Of a stretch of DNA of 64,000 bases, positions 9,437 through 21,915 are shown piece after piece. Position 1 is the first letter of the stretch. Each line of letters opens with the position of its first letter. The position numbers and the translations under genes were made by a program. Under the pieces are notes generated by a model, which saw only the letters and a list, made by a program, of their open reading frames with translations, did no database searches and was not told the DNA's origin. The stretch is from the NCBI GenBank assembly GCA_029449235.1, contig JANATG010000018.1, forward strand, positions 310,001 to 374,000. Direction: 5' to 3'. The DNA is from Linnemannia schmuckeri. Its lineage: Eukaryota > Mortierellomycota > Mortierellomycetes > Mortierellales > Mortierellaceae.

Positions 9437-11742
9437 CTATTTTGGCACAACCAGATGTCTACGGAGGTAATCATTAAGGAACATGCCCTCAGGATCTAAC
9501 TGCTGTCGAATAGCAGAGAATTCCTTCATCTTGGGGTAGGACTCTTCGAGACCCTCGGGCGTAACAGAATGGGCTTTGGCCCAGTGAGGCCGTCCGTCGA
9601 ATGAGGCCATGATCTTTTCGTAGCCTGCCCAGAATCGCTTGTATGGCACTGCCTTTCCGTAGGGTCTATTTGAATGAGAGGAGGAGGAGAGAGAGAGGAG
9701 GAGAAGAGAGAGAGGAGAAAGAGGGGAATGTCAGTGTTTAAGATCTAGGATATCTGTGTGTGTATACATCCACGCGATCAGAACAGTAATATGGTCCATT
9801 AAAGATATGTCTGTTCCTTTGCGGGATGCGGGATGATAGTATATGGTATTCAATATATGGGATGTGTCGTCAAAGAGGGGTGAGATAGGCGTGTGTATTC
9901 ATCCCGCAATGATCGAGTTGTGTAATATTACCTGTACATAATGATGCCGATGTAGCAAGAGTCGACTCCATAGGCAGGACTGAGCCAGACGTCATCCTTC
10001 TTGACAAAACGGATCTCAATCGGGAAATGAACCTCCAATGGTACTGCCTTTAATGCTGCTGTTGTTGTTACTGACTTCCCCTGATCTTTGTTGCCTTGGA
10101 CAATCCCGCTCTCGATAAATTGGTCCAGTGCCCTCAATGCCTCTGCAGTCCGTGACCAGGGGATTGACCACTCATTGACATACTGAGAGAAGAGGCAGTC
10201 AAAGTTGAAGACCTTGACACTATCATCCACACGCTCGATGGGCTTAGACTGGGTGGCCCAGAACATGAACCGAGAGAGGGTGGGGATGAGTCGAGGGATA
10301 AATCGGCAAATGTACAAGAGTCCTTCATAAACGTGCACGCTGAACCACTTTGATGTCCTCCAACTTGCAATAGGAAGCGATATTTCCTAATTGTGGGATA
10401 AAAATAAAAAGATGTGTCAATCTCCAGGCACAAATATTAAGAGAGAGAATACTGAGCGATCTTTTGTGGTGTTTTCTCCCATAATAGATTTTTTTACCTT
10501 GGTGGTTCTGTTGGCGCGCCAGACAACAACATTGTCCGTGTGAGGGTACCACCAGAGACGGACATGTTCTGCCGAGTGGATGATGTTATCAAGATTGTTG
10601 AGCACGTCATTTAACTTTGCGGGTTCCTGTTTGTTCTCGAGGCGGAAGGCTGATTCGCACTGTAGAGTCATCCGTGTGATAATCCCGAGTGCACCCAAAG
10701 AGCATACTGCTGCGTTAAAAATATCCGCCTTTTCCGTCTTGGAGCATGAGATCGTCTCTCCAGTTGCTGTGATCAATGTCAAATCCAGAACCTATGTTCA
10801 GTTAGAACAACAATCAAAACAAGTAGACGGGCGATAAGTAATTTGAGCATTGAGATCATTCATTTGGTTTTGTCACATAGAACAAAATAGCTACATATAG
10901 TTGATCGCTTTCTTACCGAGGCACACATCGATGAGTACTCTGCACCGGTACCATGGGTGGCTGTCGACATGATACCCGCGACACTTTGGTCCGAGATCGA
11001 TCCCAGGTTACTCATTGCCATATCGTGCAGCTCCAGGAGATCATGCAGCTTGTGCAACTTCATTCCTGCCTGGACAGTGATAGTTTTCTTGTCTTCATCG
11101 ACGCTGATCAACCTGTTCAGCTTGTCGGTATTGACCATGAATCCATCTGTGCAAGCCAGGTCAGAGGGCGAATGTCCTGTTCCAATAGCCTTGACGTTCT
11201 TTCCTAAAATCCTGGCAAGATGAATAATCTATATAAGTGTAATAAATGTTGTGTGAAAGTAATGGTATGTGCAAATTAGTTGTGGTGGACAAACATGCAT
11301 ACGCTTGGATCGCCTGGAAGAAGGGGGTGAAGGTGTTGCACCATTGCATTAGCCTATTTGTTTGCCCACTCACCTTAATAACTTCCTCTTCAGTGGTAGG
11401 GGTATAATACTGCTCAGGAACACATCGGAATGTCTGTGCCCAGTTCTGGAAGACCTTGTTGGGTGTAGACAAGGCCTGCAGTTCCTGCTGAAGCAAGGAT
11501 GCTGTTGCTGTTGGCTCAATGAACTCCTTCTTGGTGTTATACTCTTTTCCGTCAACCAACTTTGTGGTGGTTATGGTAGACGTTGTAGTGGTAACAGTGG
11601 CTGCTGTAGAAGAGATGGTTGTGTGAGCTTGCTGCTGTTGTTCCTGTGAGATTGTCGTGGTCGTAGTTGAGGAAGTAGAGGTATCCTTGGGGATGACGAT
11701 GAAAGAGCCGTCCATGGGTGCAGTGTCCTCTTGGTGGTCCAT
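9437..11742 (-). CDS. ALO1: D-arabinono-1,4-lactone oxidase, five exons
   Basis: Catalyses the last step of D-erythroascorbate synthesis, oxidising D-arabinono-1,4-lactone; the yeast enzyme is mitochondrial. Exons on the minus strand are 11742-11374, 11228-10917, 10791-10498, 10386-9932 and 9665-9437, giving 552 residues. Residues 1 to about 95 are a Thr/Ser/Gln-rich extension unusual for the family. The FAD-linked oxidase domain starts at NWAQTFRCVPEQYY. It includes GTGHSPSD at about 139-146 and SDQSVAGIMSTATHGTG. The ALO domain follows, with FNFDCLFSQYVNEW in exon 4 and FWAGYEKIMASF then the conserved HWAK near residue 500. The most upstream in-frame ATG (11742) was taken as start. It lies on the same strand as the other flavoprotein, 1.5 kb upstream of it. 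Confidence 0.9.
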
Positions 11743-12850
11743 GACAGTCGCCAATGCTTTCTTGGGGGGACGGTTGGGTTGGGTTAAGAGGGAAGAATAA
11801 GAGAAAATGTGGGTGGAAAAAAAAAGGTTTGTCTTGATTGATTTTCGACCCCAACGATCTTGGTGGCTTATCCGTCAGATTCCGATCAGCGAAATAGTTG
11901 AGTGGCTGAGATGCACTTCATCACACTCTGACGGTGGAGACGCGTTTCGACAAAAGTTCACGTCTCCGTAATCACAAACTTCACTCTTCTAGAAAATGTA
12001 GTCATCGCATTCCTTGAAAGTGGAAACCTCCTTACTGATTTTTTTTATCGCATTATGCCTCAGATAAATTTTCAATCCACAGGTTTTTATGAATGAACCT
12101 GCCATCGTCGGAGCCTTTTGAGCACCTCTATTTTTTTTAAAAAGAAGAAAGCTCTTTCTCATCCTCGACAGCACTTTTGCATTCCTTTCTCTCCCTTCAC
12201 ATTCATTCGGCTTAACTCTCCACTGATATTTGCATACACATACTTTTTTCACAATCTTGTTAGGATACTCACGAAACGACGCTTATCCTTTCCTGCCTGA
12301 ATTCTCGAGGAGAGGAATGTTGAACAGTTTTTGGATCTGCCTCACACTTCACAAAAAATATCCGACGCGCCGACAAACGCGGGTTTATTGCTCAGCTGTT
12401 GCAAGGACAGTATTCCCTCCTCGTTTTTGTCTTTTTCCTCCCTTTGGTTTTAAACTCCCTTGCAATACTGTTTCTTCATTTGCGGGCCTTCTACCTTTGT
12501 TTTTGTGCCTGATCTCTTGGCTTTTACTTTTGAACCTGACATCTCCTTGGATCTTTACCACAGGTTCTAATTTAAATAGCCGGGTTGTCTACCGAATTGA
12601 TTTGATAAAAAGCTTCGATTTCTCAGCTGCCACCACTCGCGCTAAACACACACTCACACTCACACTCACACACTCACATCCTCCCAGATCCTTATTCAAC
12701 CAGGAGCAGCAGATAGGCACCCCTCACATATTCTGATTCGGTTCTCGTTCATAGCAGCCTTCTACATAAAGATCTTTTCTTCGCCGTTTCACTATCGCAA
12801 TTGCTAACTAAAGACATGTCCAAACCATTATTTTCTTTTCTCGAGCAGTG
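11743..12850. other. Intergenic, divergent promoter region
   Basis: Region between the lactone oxidase start and the small secreted-like gene. It has CACACT repeats near 12650-12675 and no supportable coding frame. Confidence 0.6.
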
Positions 12851-12865
12851 TAAGAAACAATATAT

Positions 12866-13138
12866 ATCAAGCCTCTCGTTCGGTTGTTGTGCCTCGTGAC
12901 CATGGGATTTGTTTCGGCGGTTCCAATCACGTCAGCAGACTGCACAGCCCAGGGCGGCACCGAGGGGAACGGAAAGTGTGTGACCCCGATTACCAACTCC
13001 GCCCCGGCAACTGAATCTTTGGGTTGTATTGAAAAGAGGAAACTGATTTATAGTAGCGAAAAGTGTTGCGAAGGAAGCAAGCCTAAGATATATCCTACTG
13101 GCGAGGGGATGTATTGTGGTGCACTGTTGCTTTCGTAA
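12866..13138 (+). pseudogene. Small secreted cysteine-rich protein gene with lost start codon
   Basis: The frame from 12866 reads I-KPLVRLLCLVTMGFVSAVP, an almost perfect signal peptide except that its first codon is ATC instead of ATG. An in-frame TAA sits just upstream at 12851. The next ATG (12902) falls inside the hydrophobic core, so initiation there would leave a crippled signal (MGFVSAVP). The mature part has ADCTAQGG near its start and five Cys, including a CC pair. It ends at TAA 13136-13138, directly after a good donor (GTAAGT), so a 3' exon is possible. It shares the (A/E)(D/E)CT-GG motif with the gene at 30.2 kb. Either the gene is dead, or an upstream exon or a non-AUG start supplies the N-terminus. 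Confidence 0.5.
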
Positions 13139-14164
13139 GTCATGCGATCTTCCCCTCCTTCGCCTCCTATTTGAGTCCAATCCACATACAGTTCTGCAGC
13201 TACGTTTCTCCTTAGTCTCTCCGATTACAGTTTTGTCAATACCAATACCAATACCAATACTATATCACATTTTCAGTATGTGTCTCCCTCAGTTGAAGAA
13301 CAAGTGCTTAAAATCTGAGCGCTTGGCCTTCTTTTTCTCTCTTACTCTCAAGGGTTCTATGTATGGTCATGTCTTTGACTTTGAATCGGAATATCTTAGG
13401 CGCTATCCTTAATTCCCTTTTACGCATTCGCCTAGTTACTGTTTTAAGATACTGTCGTTTGCTCTGCCCTCTTCTTCTCTTCTCCTTTGTGTACAACATC
13501 TGATGTTAGTGAAAAGTACGCTACTTCTTATGAACGGAAAAAACACTGAGCCATAAGCAAGACAACTTGGCCAACTGCTGAAATTTTAGCCAACCGGCCT
13601 CTTTCTTTGAGGAGAGGGCTGGTAACCACAAGGAAAGAAAAAATGGAATAGAAAAGGCGAGAGGAAAGGATGACAACAGTCGGTGTATTGCACGATTGCG
13701 AGATTTCTACGTGCTCGTTGGAATCGCCTCGTTTTTTTTTGTCCGTAACCAATGCCAATGGAGGTTGTACTTTTGCGATTCCATCATAGGAACATACTGG
13801 ACTCTCCGGTTTATTCATTTTTCGAATTTAAGCACTCCATACTCCCTCCCCTCTCCTTACCTTTTTTTCTTCTTTTGCTATACTCCTCTCCTCCCTTGCT
13901 CTCGTTTTTTTCCTGCAATTTTTACTTCAATATTCCCAGGAATCATCGTGAATCCATGCCTTGCTTTCGTTATTTGTTTGAATGCCACAATCTCGTCTAC
14001 GGGTATATTGGTAAAAAAAGTGCATTTTGCGCCACCAAAAAGTCGATTTGTATAATTGTGTGTCACCCTTAAGACCACAGTTCCTGATTTTGTTCCCATG
14101 CTTTGGCCACTTTGTTCGTTTTATCAACCTTTCTTTGTTCACACAATTCATTCAAGCAGCAGCC
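13139..14164. other. Intergenic, pyrimidine-rich
   Basis: About 1 kb before the Lcl2-like gene. It contains an imperfect repeat of CAATAC units near 13240-13262 and T/C-rich leader sequence. No supportable gene. Confidence 0.6.
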
Positions 14165-14639
14165 ATGTCATCACCAAAGACATCTCCACCATTCACTAAT
14201 ACACCCTCCCACCCTTCACATTCTTCGCCTGTTCCGTCACGCACCTCTTCTACACCCGCGCTTCCGCCTCCAACCAAGACGAACGGCATAAAGTCGCGCT
14301 CCACTGCGTCCAAAGTGTCTTCATCTCCCTCTGCATCAGCACCACCACCATCAGAGGGCCTTGCAACACGCGTCATCGTCCTCTTCATCATCATCATCAT
14401 CATCCTCGCCTTCTCTTTAGCTCACATCGCAATACCCTCCTTTTCGCCATTCAACCTCTTCAAGCCCACGACAAACACCCCTCACTACTCATCACACACT
14501 TCCTCCTATTCCTCTTCCTCTTCGTCGTCATCGAGCCCACAAGCGCGACGCGGAAGTGAGGGAAAGAGGGGGTTCGGAACTCCCATGTCAGACACCATCC
14601 CGTCTTCTGCACCCATGTTTTCACGTCACCAGGCCGCCA

Positions 14640-14671
<32 letters not shown>

Positions 14672-15069
14672 CAGGATCGTCAACAGAAGCAGCAGCAGAG
14701 GAGACAGTATTCGTCACCGTTTGACGACTTTTTTGGAGGCGGATCTCAACAGCAGGCCGATCCTGAGGATGACCCAGAGGTAACAACCTCCAGTGATGGT
14801 AATACTGCTATATTAATACTAAGCAAAAAGATTCAATCAGCATCCAAATCCGATCCGCTGTTAGTTACAAAAATAATGGACATGTAATTAATTGGTCTTA
14901 TCGTACCATTTGATTTCTATATCTAGCCTCAGCATGCAAGGGGTATTACTGCGAAGAGACACAAGTCTGTGTTGATCGACCGATCCAGTGTCCTTGCCCC
15001 TACGATACCGATACAAAGTGCTTCCGAGGCGAATGGTATATCTGCCACAGAGGACCCCACAAGTGCTAA
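14165..15069 (+). CDS. Lcl2-type protein with N-terminal membrane anchor, two exons
   Basis: Exons 14165-14798 and 14927-15069 join at a GCC codon to give 258 residues. The C-terminal 45 residues match the Lcl2 (long chronological lifespan protein 2) pattern. They read SACKGYYCEETQVCVDRP, then QCPCPYDTDTKCF, and end in KC, with eight Cys spaced as in that family. PFDDFFGGG before it also fits the Lcl2 lead-in. In yeast, Lcl2 is a short ER/secretory protein tied to ER-associated degradation. Here the first 65 residues are Ser/Pro-rich, followed by one hydrophobic segment (residues 70-90, rich in Ile), a Ser run, and an Ala-Gln repeat. The layout suggests a type II membrane protein with the Cys domain in the lumen. 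Intron end TATCTAG is clear. A different donor at 14780 would break the frame. Confidence 0.72.
14640..14670 (+). repeat. GGCACA hexamer repeat coding Ala-Gln
   Basis: Five tandem hexamers inside the Lcl2-like gene that encode an Ala-Gln repeat. Length variation would add or remove whole residues without a frameshift. Confidence 0.8.
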
Positions 15070-15622
15070 AAAAAACCATATAGGCTTTTACACACTCCTT
15101 GGGCCACTTCTTTCTCACCTTTCTTGATCTCATGGAGCATTGTTCATCCTCTCAACCATCACATAGGATACCTGGTCCATTTATCTATTAAAAGCATAAA
15201 ACGATTGTAGAGCGTACTTGTATCTGATGCTATAGCTGTTTGGTATGCCGTTTATTGTAATCCACACGTTCGAAATGAGTGAAACGAAAAAAGAAAAAAA
15301 AACGACTACGTTAAGGAGAAGATGGTGGGGGTAGGCTATGGTACAAGGGTGGTGATTAGTGAAATGATGATTGGGGTGAATAGTAGTGGTAAAGGGGATG
15401 ACACCACTTATTTTTTCTAACGTGATCTAACGCGTGCGGTAAATGAAGTAAGGTTGGTAGTTCGGAGAGATGGTCTGTATGACTGAGAAGCCTGATTTGA
15501 GTTTAGACTCGCAAGTTCCTAGTTCCTGGGTTGTCCTGAATCCAATGATAAAAAAAAAGTGCTCAAAATCGTTGCGCAAGGAAGCTCCTGCGCCCACGGC
15601 GGGGCAGGCAGGCAGGCAGATA
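15070..15622. other. Convergent intergenic spacer
   Basis: Spacer between the 3' ends of the Lcl2-like gene and the small membrane protein gene. A short GGCA repeat is seen near 15602-15618. No gene. Confidence 0.65.
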
Positions 15623-16717
15623 TTATGACATACGACCGAAAGATCCAGAGGATGAAGCCTGTTTCAAGAAATCAGCGCGGACAGCCATCATGTAGGCGAC
15701 GATTCCAATGGCAAGATAGACACCTCCATTGATTGTCTGGGCCTCAAGCATTGAAAGAACGGCGACGGGGATGTAAAAAGCGACTTTGGGCATGTATGAC
15801 GGTGAACTGTTGAAGTAGTCCGACATGATTAGCGGGTATTCCATCACCCAGACCATTATTCCTAGCACACTGGTTTGAAATAAGGGGAAAGAATAATAAA
15901 GATGATGGTCCTATTAGTTTTCCACTTGTTCCTTTCCTAGTGGTATTGAACAGAGGCATTGGGGCGGTGGGACAGGGGTCGTTCTCCTTACGTTAGGATG
16001 ACAGGAAGCAGCGGTACTGGCAAAGCATAGAGCCCCTTCAAATTTCTATTACAGGTCAAAAAAATAAAGAAAGAGGGTATGCGTTTGAAAGATGAGATGC
16101 AATGAATCTTGTTTGTCATGTGTAACCATCGGACAAGAGCACAATGAATGAACTGTAAGAAATGTTGTTTCTGTCGCCACCTTCCCCCTCGGAAGGTTTG
16201 GTAATGTTTCTGTCCTTGTGTGGAATAAGTGTTTGGGCGTTGGGCGAGAATGAATGAGAGTCAATCAAGAGATTGCGAAGGGAGATGTTGCATTTTGTCA
16301 ATTTATCCGTTCGATGACGATCTAGCCCCTCTTGAGTGCCAAACCCTCTTCCCTCCTGACCCTATCTATGCTTCTTTGGGTTTGGCTTGCATTCCTTTGT
16401 CTGTTCCAGTATGCAAATATCCCTTGCAGTGGATATGATTGTTCCGTCCGGCTGTTGTTCTTCCATTGCATTGCTGTGTTTTTCCTTTAAAGTACTGCTG
16501 CCTTGTTGTATACAGGCAATTGAAGAGAACATACCCCAAGACGGAGAATGCAGGCAAGGGCTGGAAGACTCCCATGACGCCTCCCACAAAGATAACTATT
16601 TTCGTAATACAAAAAAAGGAGAATACAATGAGAAACGAGTGAGCCAAAAAAAAAATACTGAGAGACTGAAGATAGAAAAAAGTTTGAACTTGAAAAAATA
16701 ATCCAATTCCCTCATTG

Positions 16718-16754
<37 letters not shown>

Positions 16755-16902
16755 TGGTGGTGCTTTCGTGGCTGTTACTGGCTCGATCAAAGGTCTTTGG
16801 AGACAGGGAGAAAGATATAACTGAATAGAACACAAAGGACTTACCGAATGCTGAAGTCAAGCACATCAAGCGTGCCCACTCGTTCCAGACAATTCCACCC
16901 AT
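15623..16902 (-). CDS. Small multi-spanning membrane protein, four exons
   Basis: Exons on the minus strand are 16902-16845, 16595-16535, 16045-15992 and 15869-15623. Every junction splits a codon and the frame is kept, giving 139 residues. The start MGGIVWNEWARLMCLTSAF, followed by hydrophobic stretches (IFVGGVMGVF, LPVPLLPVILTVLGIMVW, VAFYIPVAVLSMLE, VYLAIGIVAYMMAV), suggests four membrane segments and a short Ser/Gly tail. The opening WNEWAR and overall layout recall a conserved fungal family of about 140 residues (DUF7727-like). That match is from memory and uncertain. Two of the exons are only 54-61 bases. Function is unknown. A run of 32 T (16722-16753) lies in the first intron. Confidence 0.72.
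16722..16753 (+). repeat. Poly(T) run, 32 bases
   Basis: Uninterrupted T run in intron 1 of the small membrane protein gene. On the transcribed strand it is poly(A). Confidence 0.9.
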
Positions 16903-17080
16903 GGTCGTATTATGTATTGTGTTTGTTGTTGTTGTGTGTGTAAATAAAGGCAAAGGAGATTTTGTCCGTGTGGTATATTAAGAGACGAGAGCAGTTTTCT
17001 TTTCCTTCAAAGAAAAAAAAAATCCAGCGTGTCTCAGGAATGGAATGGGGACAAAGGAAAAAAGTTGACGCAAGGGAAAT

Positions 17081-17705
17081 TCAACAAGAAGCGAAGGAGT
17101 TAAGTTGAGCAAAAGGAGAGAAGATGGAGGGAGGACCGAAGAAGGCTACTACAGCGAGCGAAAAGGGAAAACGGCAACCGACAAGAAAGGAATGGCTTGA
17201 AACTCCTTTTTTTTCTTTGTAGGCTGGAAAGAAGGGCGAGAGGGGGAGAAGGCGAGGAATGGAGGTGGAGGGAAAATTGGCGGGAAGAAGTTTGGTAACG
17301 TTTACAGGTGTGAGGGAATGGTGGTTGCAGGAGAGTAATAAGACAAAAGAAAGAAGGGAAGGGGTGCCGTGGGTCGTTAACGGAGGGTCGAGTCGAGTTG
17401 GACAGAGAAGGGTGTGCTCAAGGGAAAAGAGGCGAGGCAAGGACTAGAACGAAGGAAAAGAGCGCGAAGGGAAAAGAACAAGGAAAGACAGTCGTTGCGG
17501 GTAGGAAAAGAAGGGAAATGAGTCTGCCAAGAAAGGAATGGGTGATGAGGAGGGAGGAATGAGGAGAAGGGAAGGAATGGAGATGAGGAAGAAGAAGGAG
17601 AAGGAAAAGTAGAAAAGAAAAGAAAAGGAAAAGTGATGAAAGGAAAAAAAACAGAGAAAGTAAGGAGAGGAGTGAGGACGAAGCAGAAGGAAAAAGAAAA
17701 AGTGC
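17081..17705 (+). repeat. Polypurine tract, about 620 bases
   Basis: Almost entirely A and G on the plus strand, made of diverse GAA/GGA/AAG words and not a simple repeat. Such tracts can form triplex or H-DNA structures. Confidence 0.7.
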
Positions 17706-20700
17706 GCCCTCGTTTTTATTACTCCGTTCTCAGGCACCGACTGCAAGTTTATTTGTCTTTGCGTTTGATTGGAGTTGCTGATTGTAGGTACTGATATCAG
17801 ACCGATACACTTCTGTTCTGTACAGTGCAGTATTCTTGTTCCATCAGCAGCACAATCGACACAATTGATTGTCTCTCATCAAGCCATCCTTCTTCTACAA
17901 GCAGGGAGTGGAGCCAAGAGTACAAGTAGTCTCTCTTTTAGCACATCCTTCTCAATTCATCAGCACTAGCGTCATAAAGGAAAGACTAGACATGCAAAAA
18001 GAAAATCAAAAAGCACCCTTCCACTCCTTCCGAGAATTGGGGTTACTTTATCATCAGTAAACAGAATGGAGGAGGCAGAATGGCGCTCTCAGCCCTTCCT
18101 CCTATGTATCTGTGCAAGACGAGGCCTGAGGAAGGAGTACAACCCAAATGGTGAAGAAAAGCAGAATCTGTATCAACACTCACTGAAGGAAACCTTTGAA
18201 CCATGGACCTATTATTACACAAAGATCGCCAGAATTCATGAACACAACAAATTTTCCTCCACACTTCTCCATAATTATCCGGATGCCATTGTTACATTTG
18301 CAAACTGAACTTTGCTCCAGCGAGAAAGCATGTAAAAGGAGGGCAAGAGAGAAATAAACGTCGACTCCAGCAAAGCTGTACTCTTCCAGGAGAAAAAAAA
18401 TGTGGACAAAAAGGTGGTGCTCCACACTTGTACATTTTTTGCGCATTGACTGAAGGCTAAGATAAGAGTAAATGGTTCTAGTGTCTCTTGAGAGATCCAT
18501 CTAGAACCACAAAGATGCTTCTAGGCCAACGTGTTTATTCAACGTGCATTTCGCTCAACTCACCCTCACCTCCTGTTTATTTTAATCCTCTCCTATCCTC
18601 ACTCACTCAACCACCACCCCTATATGCCCTTCTCCCTTCTTTTGCTCACTCACATTTATTCAGTTGCCCATATCTTTTTGTGCATTTGCATCAACCAACC
18701 ATGTTTCCGATCCATTTGCAATCATAAAAAGCATGCAATTTCTTGAGGATTCGGAACAAAGAAATGAACTTGAGCGGCTATCCATGGATCCATACACACA
18801 AAGTGAGACATTGGAAGAATGGTTCGATAATTGATGCACATATACAATTTGGGTTTGTCAACAACAACAGCAACAACAGCTTCTCACTTCTATCGCCTCA
18901 TCCTCGCTTCTTTATCCTTCTCTTCGCGGAAGACAATAGCTTTTTTTATTGAATCTGCGGGTGGGCGTAAAGAAAATGACTGAGAAACAATATGAGCATT
19001 CGCCCACAGCAAAAATATCTTCACAGTGAACAATTTCAAAGGTGTATTGCGGAAGAGGTATGATAGCAGATCGCCTTGCAGCTTCGATGGATCAACACTA
19101 ATGCAATTATTATTTTTTTATCCCGATGATCATCATCGCCCACTAGATCAAAGGTCTGGAACCAATGGCTCCTTGGGGAGACGTGGAGTGGGCAGGCGAG
19201 AGAGAGAGGAATGCCGGACAGGTATGGATTTTGACAGGCGAGAAGGTACATGGATAATTGGAAGGGTAGGTTGTCAAATTGATCTGAAATGCTCCGCTCT
19301 CTCATGCTCTCAAGTGCCTAAATACCTACCCGCCAATTTCGTTCGCCTGCTTGCCTACCTGTCTCATCGACTGGTCATTTTTCTCACTTGCTTCAAGTTG
19401 CTTGATAGCAAGTGAGTGGGTGAGGGGTGAGGGGTGAGCGAGCAAAAGAAAAAAAATGGGTGATGGAAATGAATGTATGATGTGCAACAGAAGATAACAC
19501 AGAGACTAAGTAAGAGAGGAGAGAGAGCATTGGGCTCGGAGAGTAAAAATAATAAGCAATCGACAGTCAGCCCAGAGTAGAGCAGGCATGTTGAGAGCAC
19601 CCATTTTCATACCCTTCTCTCCCCTGCCTTCGATTCCTATCCCGAAGCATGGTTCTAAAAACAAAATGCGTCTGCAGCATTGTACCATAAAAACAACAAA
19701 ACAAGGGTGGATTGAAAGTCTCCCTCGTAATCATCAATCCATTTTCTTCTGTTTCCATTCTGAGCCCTCTCTCCCCTCACTTCTCTCATTGTCTACCTTA
19801 CCTACATATCACGATCACACACAAACACAAATCGAGAAGGTGACAAGTTCCATTGATGTAATTCACGCTTTGTTTTCTACGAAGTATACAAAGTCTACAT
19901 GGGCGCCACGCTGGGTATCTGGTTTCGTAGGCAGATTTAATCAGACGCCAGGAACGCGCCCTTCTTACCAGTTCATCGTCCACAATAAGCTACATGTGTT
20001 TCGCTCTCCGCCCCTCTCTTTCCTTTCAACAAAACGTGCATTATGTTCATCCAGTCACACATGCGTGAATGTGGGATAGCAGGGAAAAGAGAAAGGGCGC
20101 TAGCGGAGAGAAAAATGGTCATTGCGCCTGACCTAATCCTTGCACTCTAAAAGTCATGCACACTTTTTGTTCTCTTGTTCCTGGAGGAGCTCACTTACGA
20201 CAAGTAAGAGAGGAAGGAGGCCCTTCCGTCGGTCTACCCTACTAGACCCTCTAATTGCATTCGAAACCTTCACATGTGTAATAGATAGTCCTACACTGAG
20301 GACCACAATCTGGGAAGAAGAAAGGAGGGAAGGAAGGGCCGTTATGTAAAGCTATTGGTGAGAGGAGAGCAAAAGAGAGCGAGGAGTAGAGATGCGATGC
20401 GGTAACGGACAAAAAGGGGGCGCCGACGCTCGTTCCCTCATACTCCCAACTCCACATCACACAGAAATGATGTCGTGCTATAAATGCTCCGACCGCGACT
20501 TGCTGCTGTAAAAGAAAAAAAAAAACCAATGCATGCATCGGAATACCACAGACAGACTATGCGACGGGAAGGATTTTTTTTAACAAGGGGAGGAGGAGAT
20601 ACATTTGCCGTTTGGGTGTGATTGGCAGCAATGCAAATGCTAACAAAAGATTAGATCCCGTCAGCTGGTAAAAATTGGTGGAGGAGTGGGAGAAAGTGCG

Positions 20701-21284
20701 ACAAAGCAAGCTTTCGACTGTAAGTAAAGGGTGTAAGGTTATGCTTTCTGACTTACATTTATACGGATGGCTACATGAACATGGCCGTGGGGAGAGCGAG
20801 TAAGAAAGAAAGAGGAGAGCGGAGAGAAGAGGAGAAACAGGAATGGATCCATTCATTTTTCTTGCAATGGTCGGTCTTTTTTGATGAAGAAATTATCAAT
20901 GTACACAGCGAGCAGTAAGAAGAGGGTTAAAGAGGAAAGATTTGCCAATGCCAAATGGTAAAATACCTTCCCAATGGCCAATACCATGCGCAAAGCGTGT
21001 ACGGAATAAAAAAAAGCGAACATGTGTTGTCGTCGTCCCGACTCCTCCTTCTTCTCCTCCCTCACTTGTGGCCTACGGTATTACAAAGCCAAGCTTGGCT
21101 GTATTTTGCTTAGGCGATTACTTCTCTCTTTTTTTATTCTCGTCCCTGTGGTTATGAGGCAGGGCTTGGTCAGACGAGAATAAAATAGAATGAATGACCA
21201 GCAGACCCTCCCTTGTCCAAAGCGATAGTATCCAGCACAACAATGATGATGGGGCTTCAACAAAGAGAGGGATATATAGGAATT

Positions 21285-21915
21285 CTTTATGGTAATGAGG
21301 GAAGAACGAGAGAGAGAGAGAAAGAGGGAGGAGGGAAGGAGAGGGAGAGAGAAAAAAAAAGAGGGCACAAGGGCAAGGAGGCTAGATCAGGGGGTTGAGT
21401 GGAGAAAAATACAAATGGTCGCTTGCTCTCTTTTTTCCCTTTCTCGCCAAGCGGACAAAGAAGGAAGACCGATCGGTTCTATGCACAATGCCGTGGTATG
21501 GTATGGACACCCTCTCGTTCATTCATTCTGACGCAGTCGTGCGAAGAAAGAGAACGAGCAACAAAAGAGCGAAGAGCACAAAAAAAAGAAAGAGAGAAGT
21601 AAATGGACGAAGAGAGAAAGAAGAAGAGAGGAAAAACAGGTGAGAAAATCAAGATGGGACAGCAGACAAAAAGGGAAGGGAGCAATGCATGCATTGGCCC
21701 AATGGTCACCTTGTTGCTCCCTTTTCACCATTGCAAACGTTTTTTTTGCCTTCTTTCTCTTACTCTCTTCTTCACACTTTCCACATTACCCTCCTTTCCT
21801 CCCCCTCTTTCGCTCTCTTCCCCATCTCTTGTTGTACCATTCATCATCTTTTCTTTTCTTCTACCCAATATCCTTTTCTATTATTTTTTCTTTCTTTTTG
21901 TCGGTCTTTTATTAT
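21285..21915. repeat. Adjacent polypurine and polypyrimidine tracts
   Basis: A G/A-rich block (about 21285-21640) is followed within 80 bases by a C/T-rich block (about 21720-21910). The two halves are of opposite strand skew and could pair partly as an imperfect inverted structure. Confidence 0.5.

Noticed and set aside
17444..17746. Minus-strand frame rich in Phe/Ser/Leu
   Set aside because: Simple complement of the polypurine tract.
19588..20079. 163-codon plus-strand frame
   Set aside because: Ser/Pro/Phe-rich translation of pyrimidine-rich DNA with no conserved pattern or splice partners.
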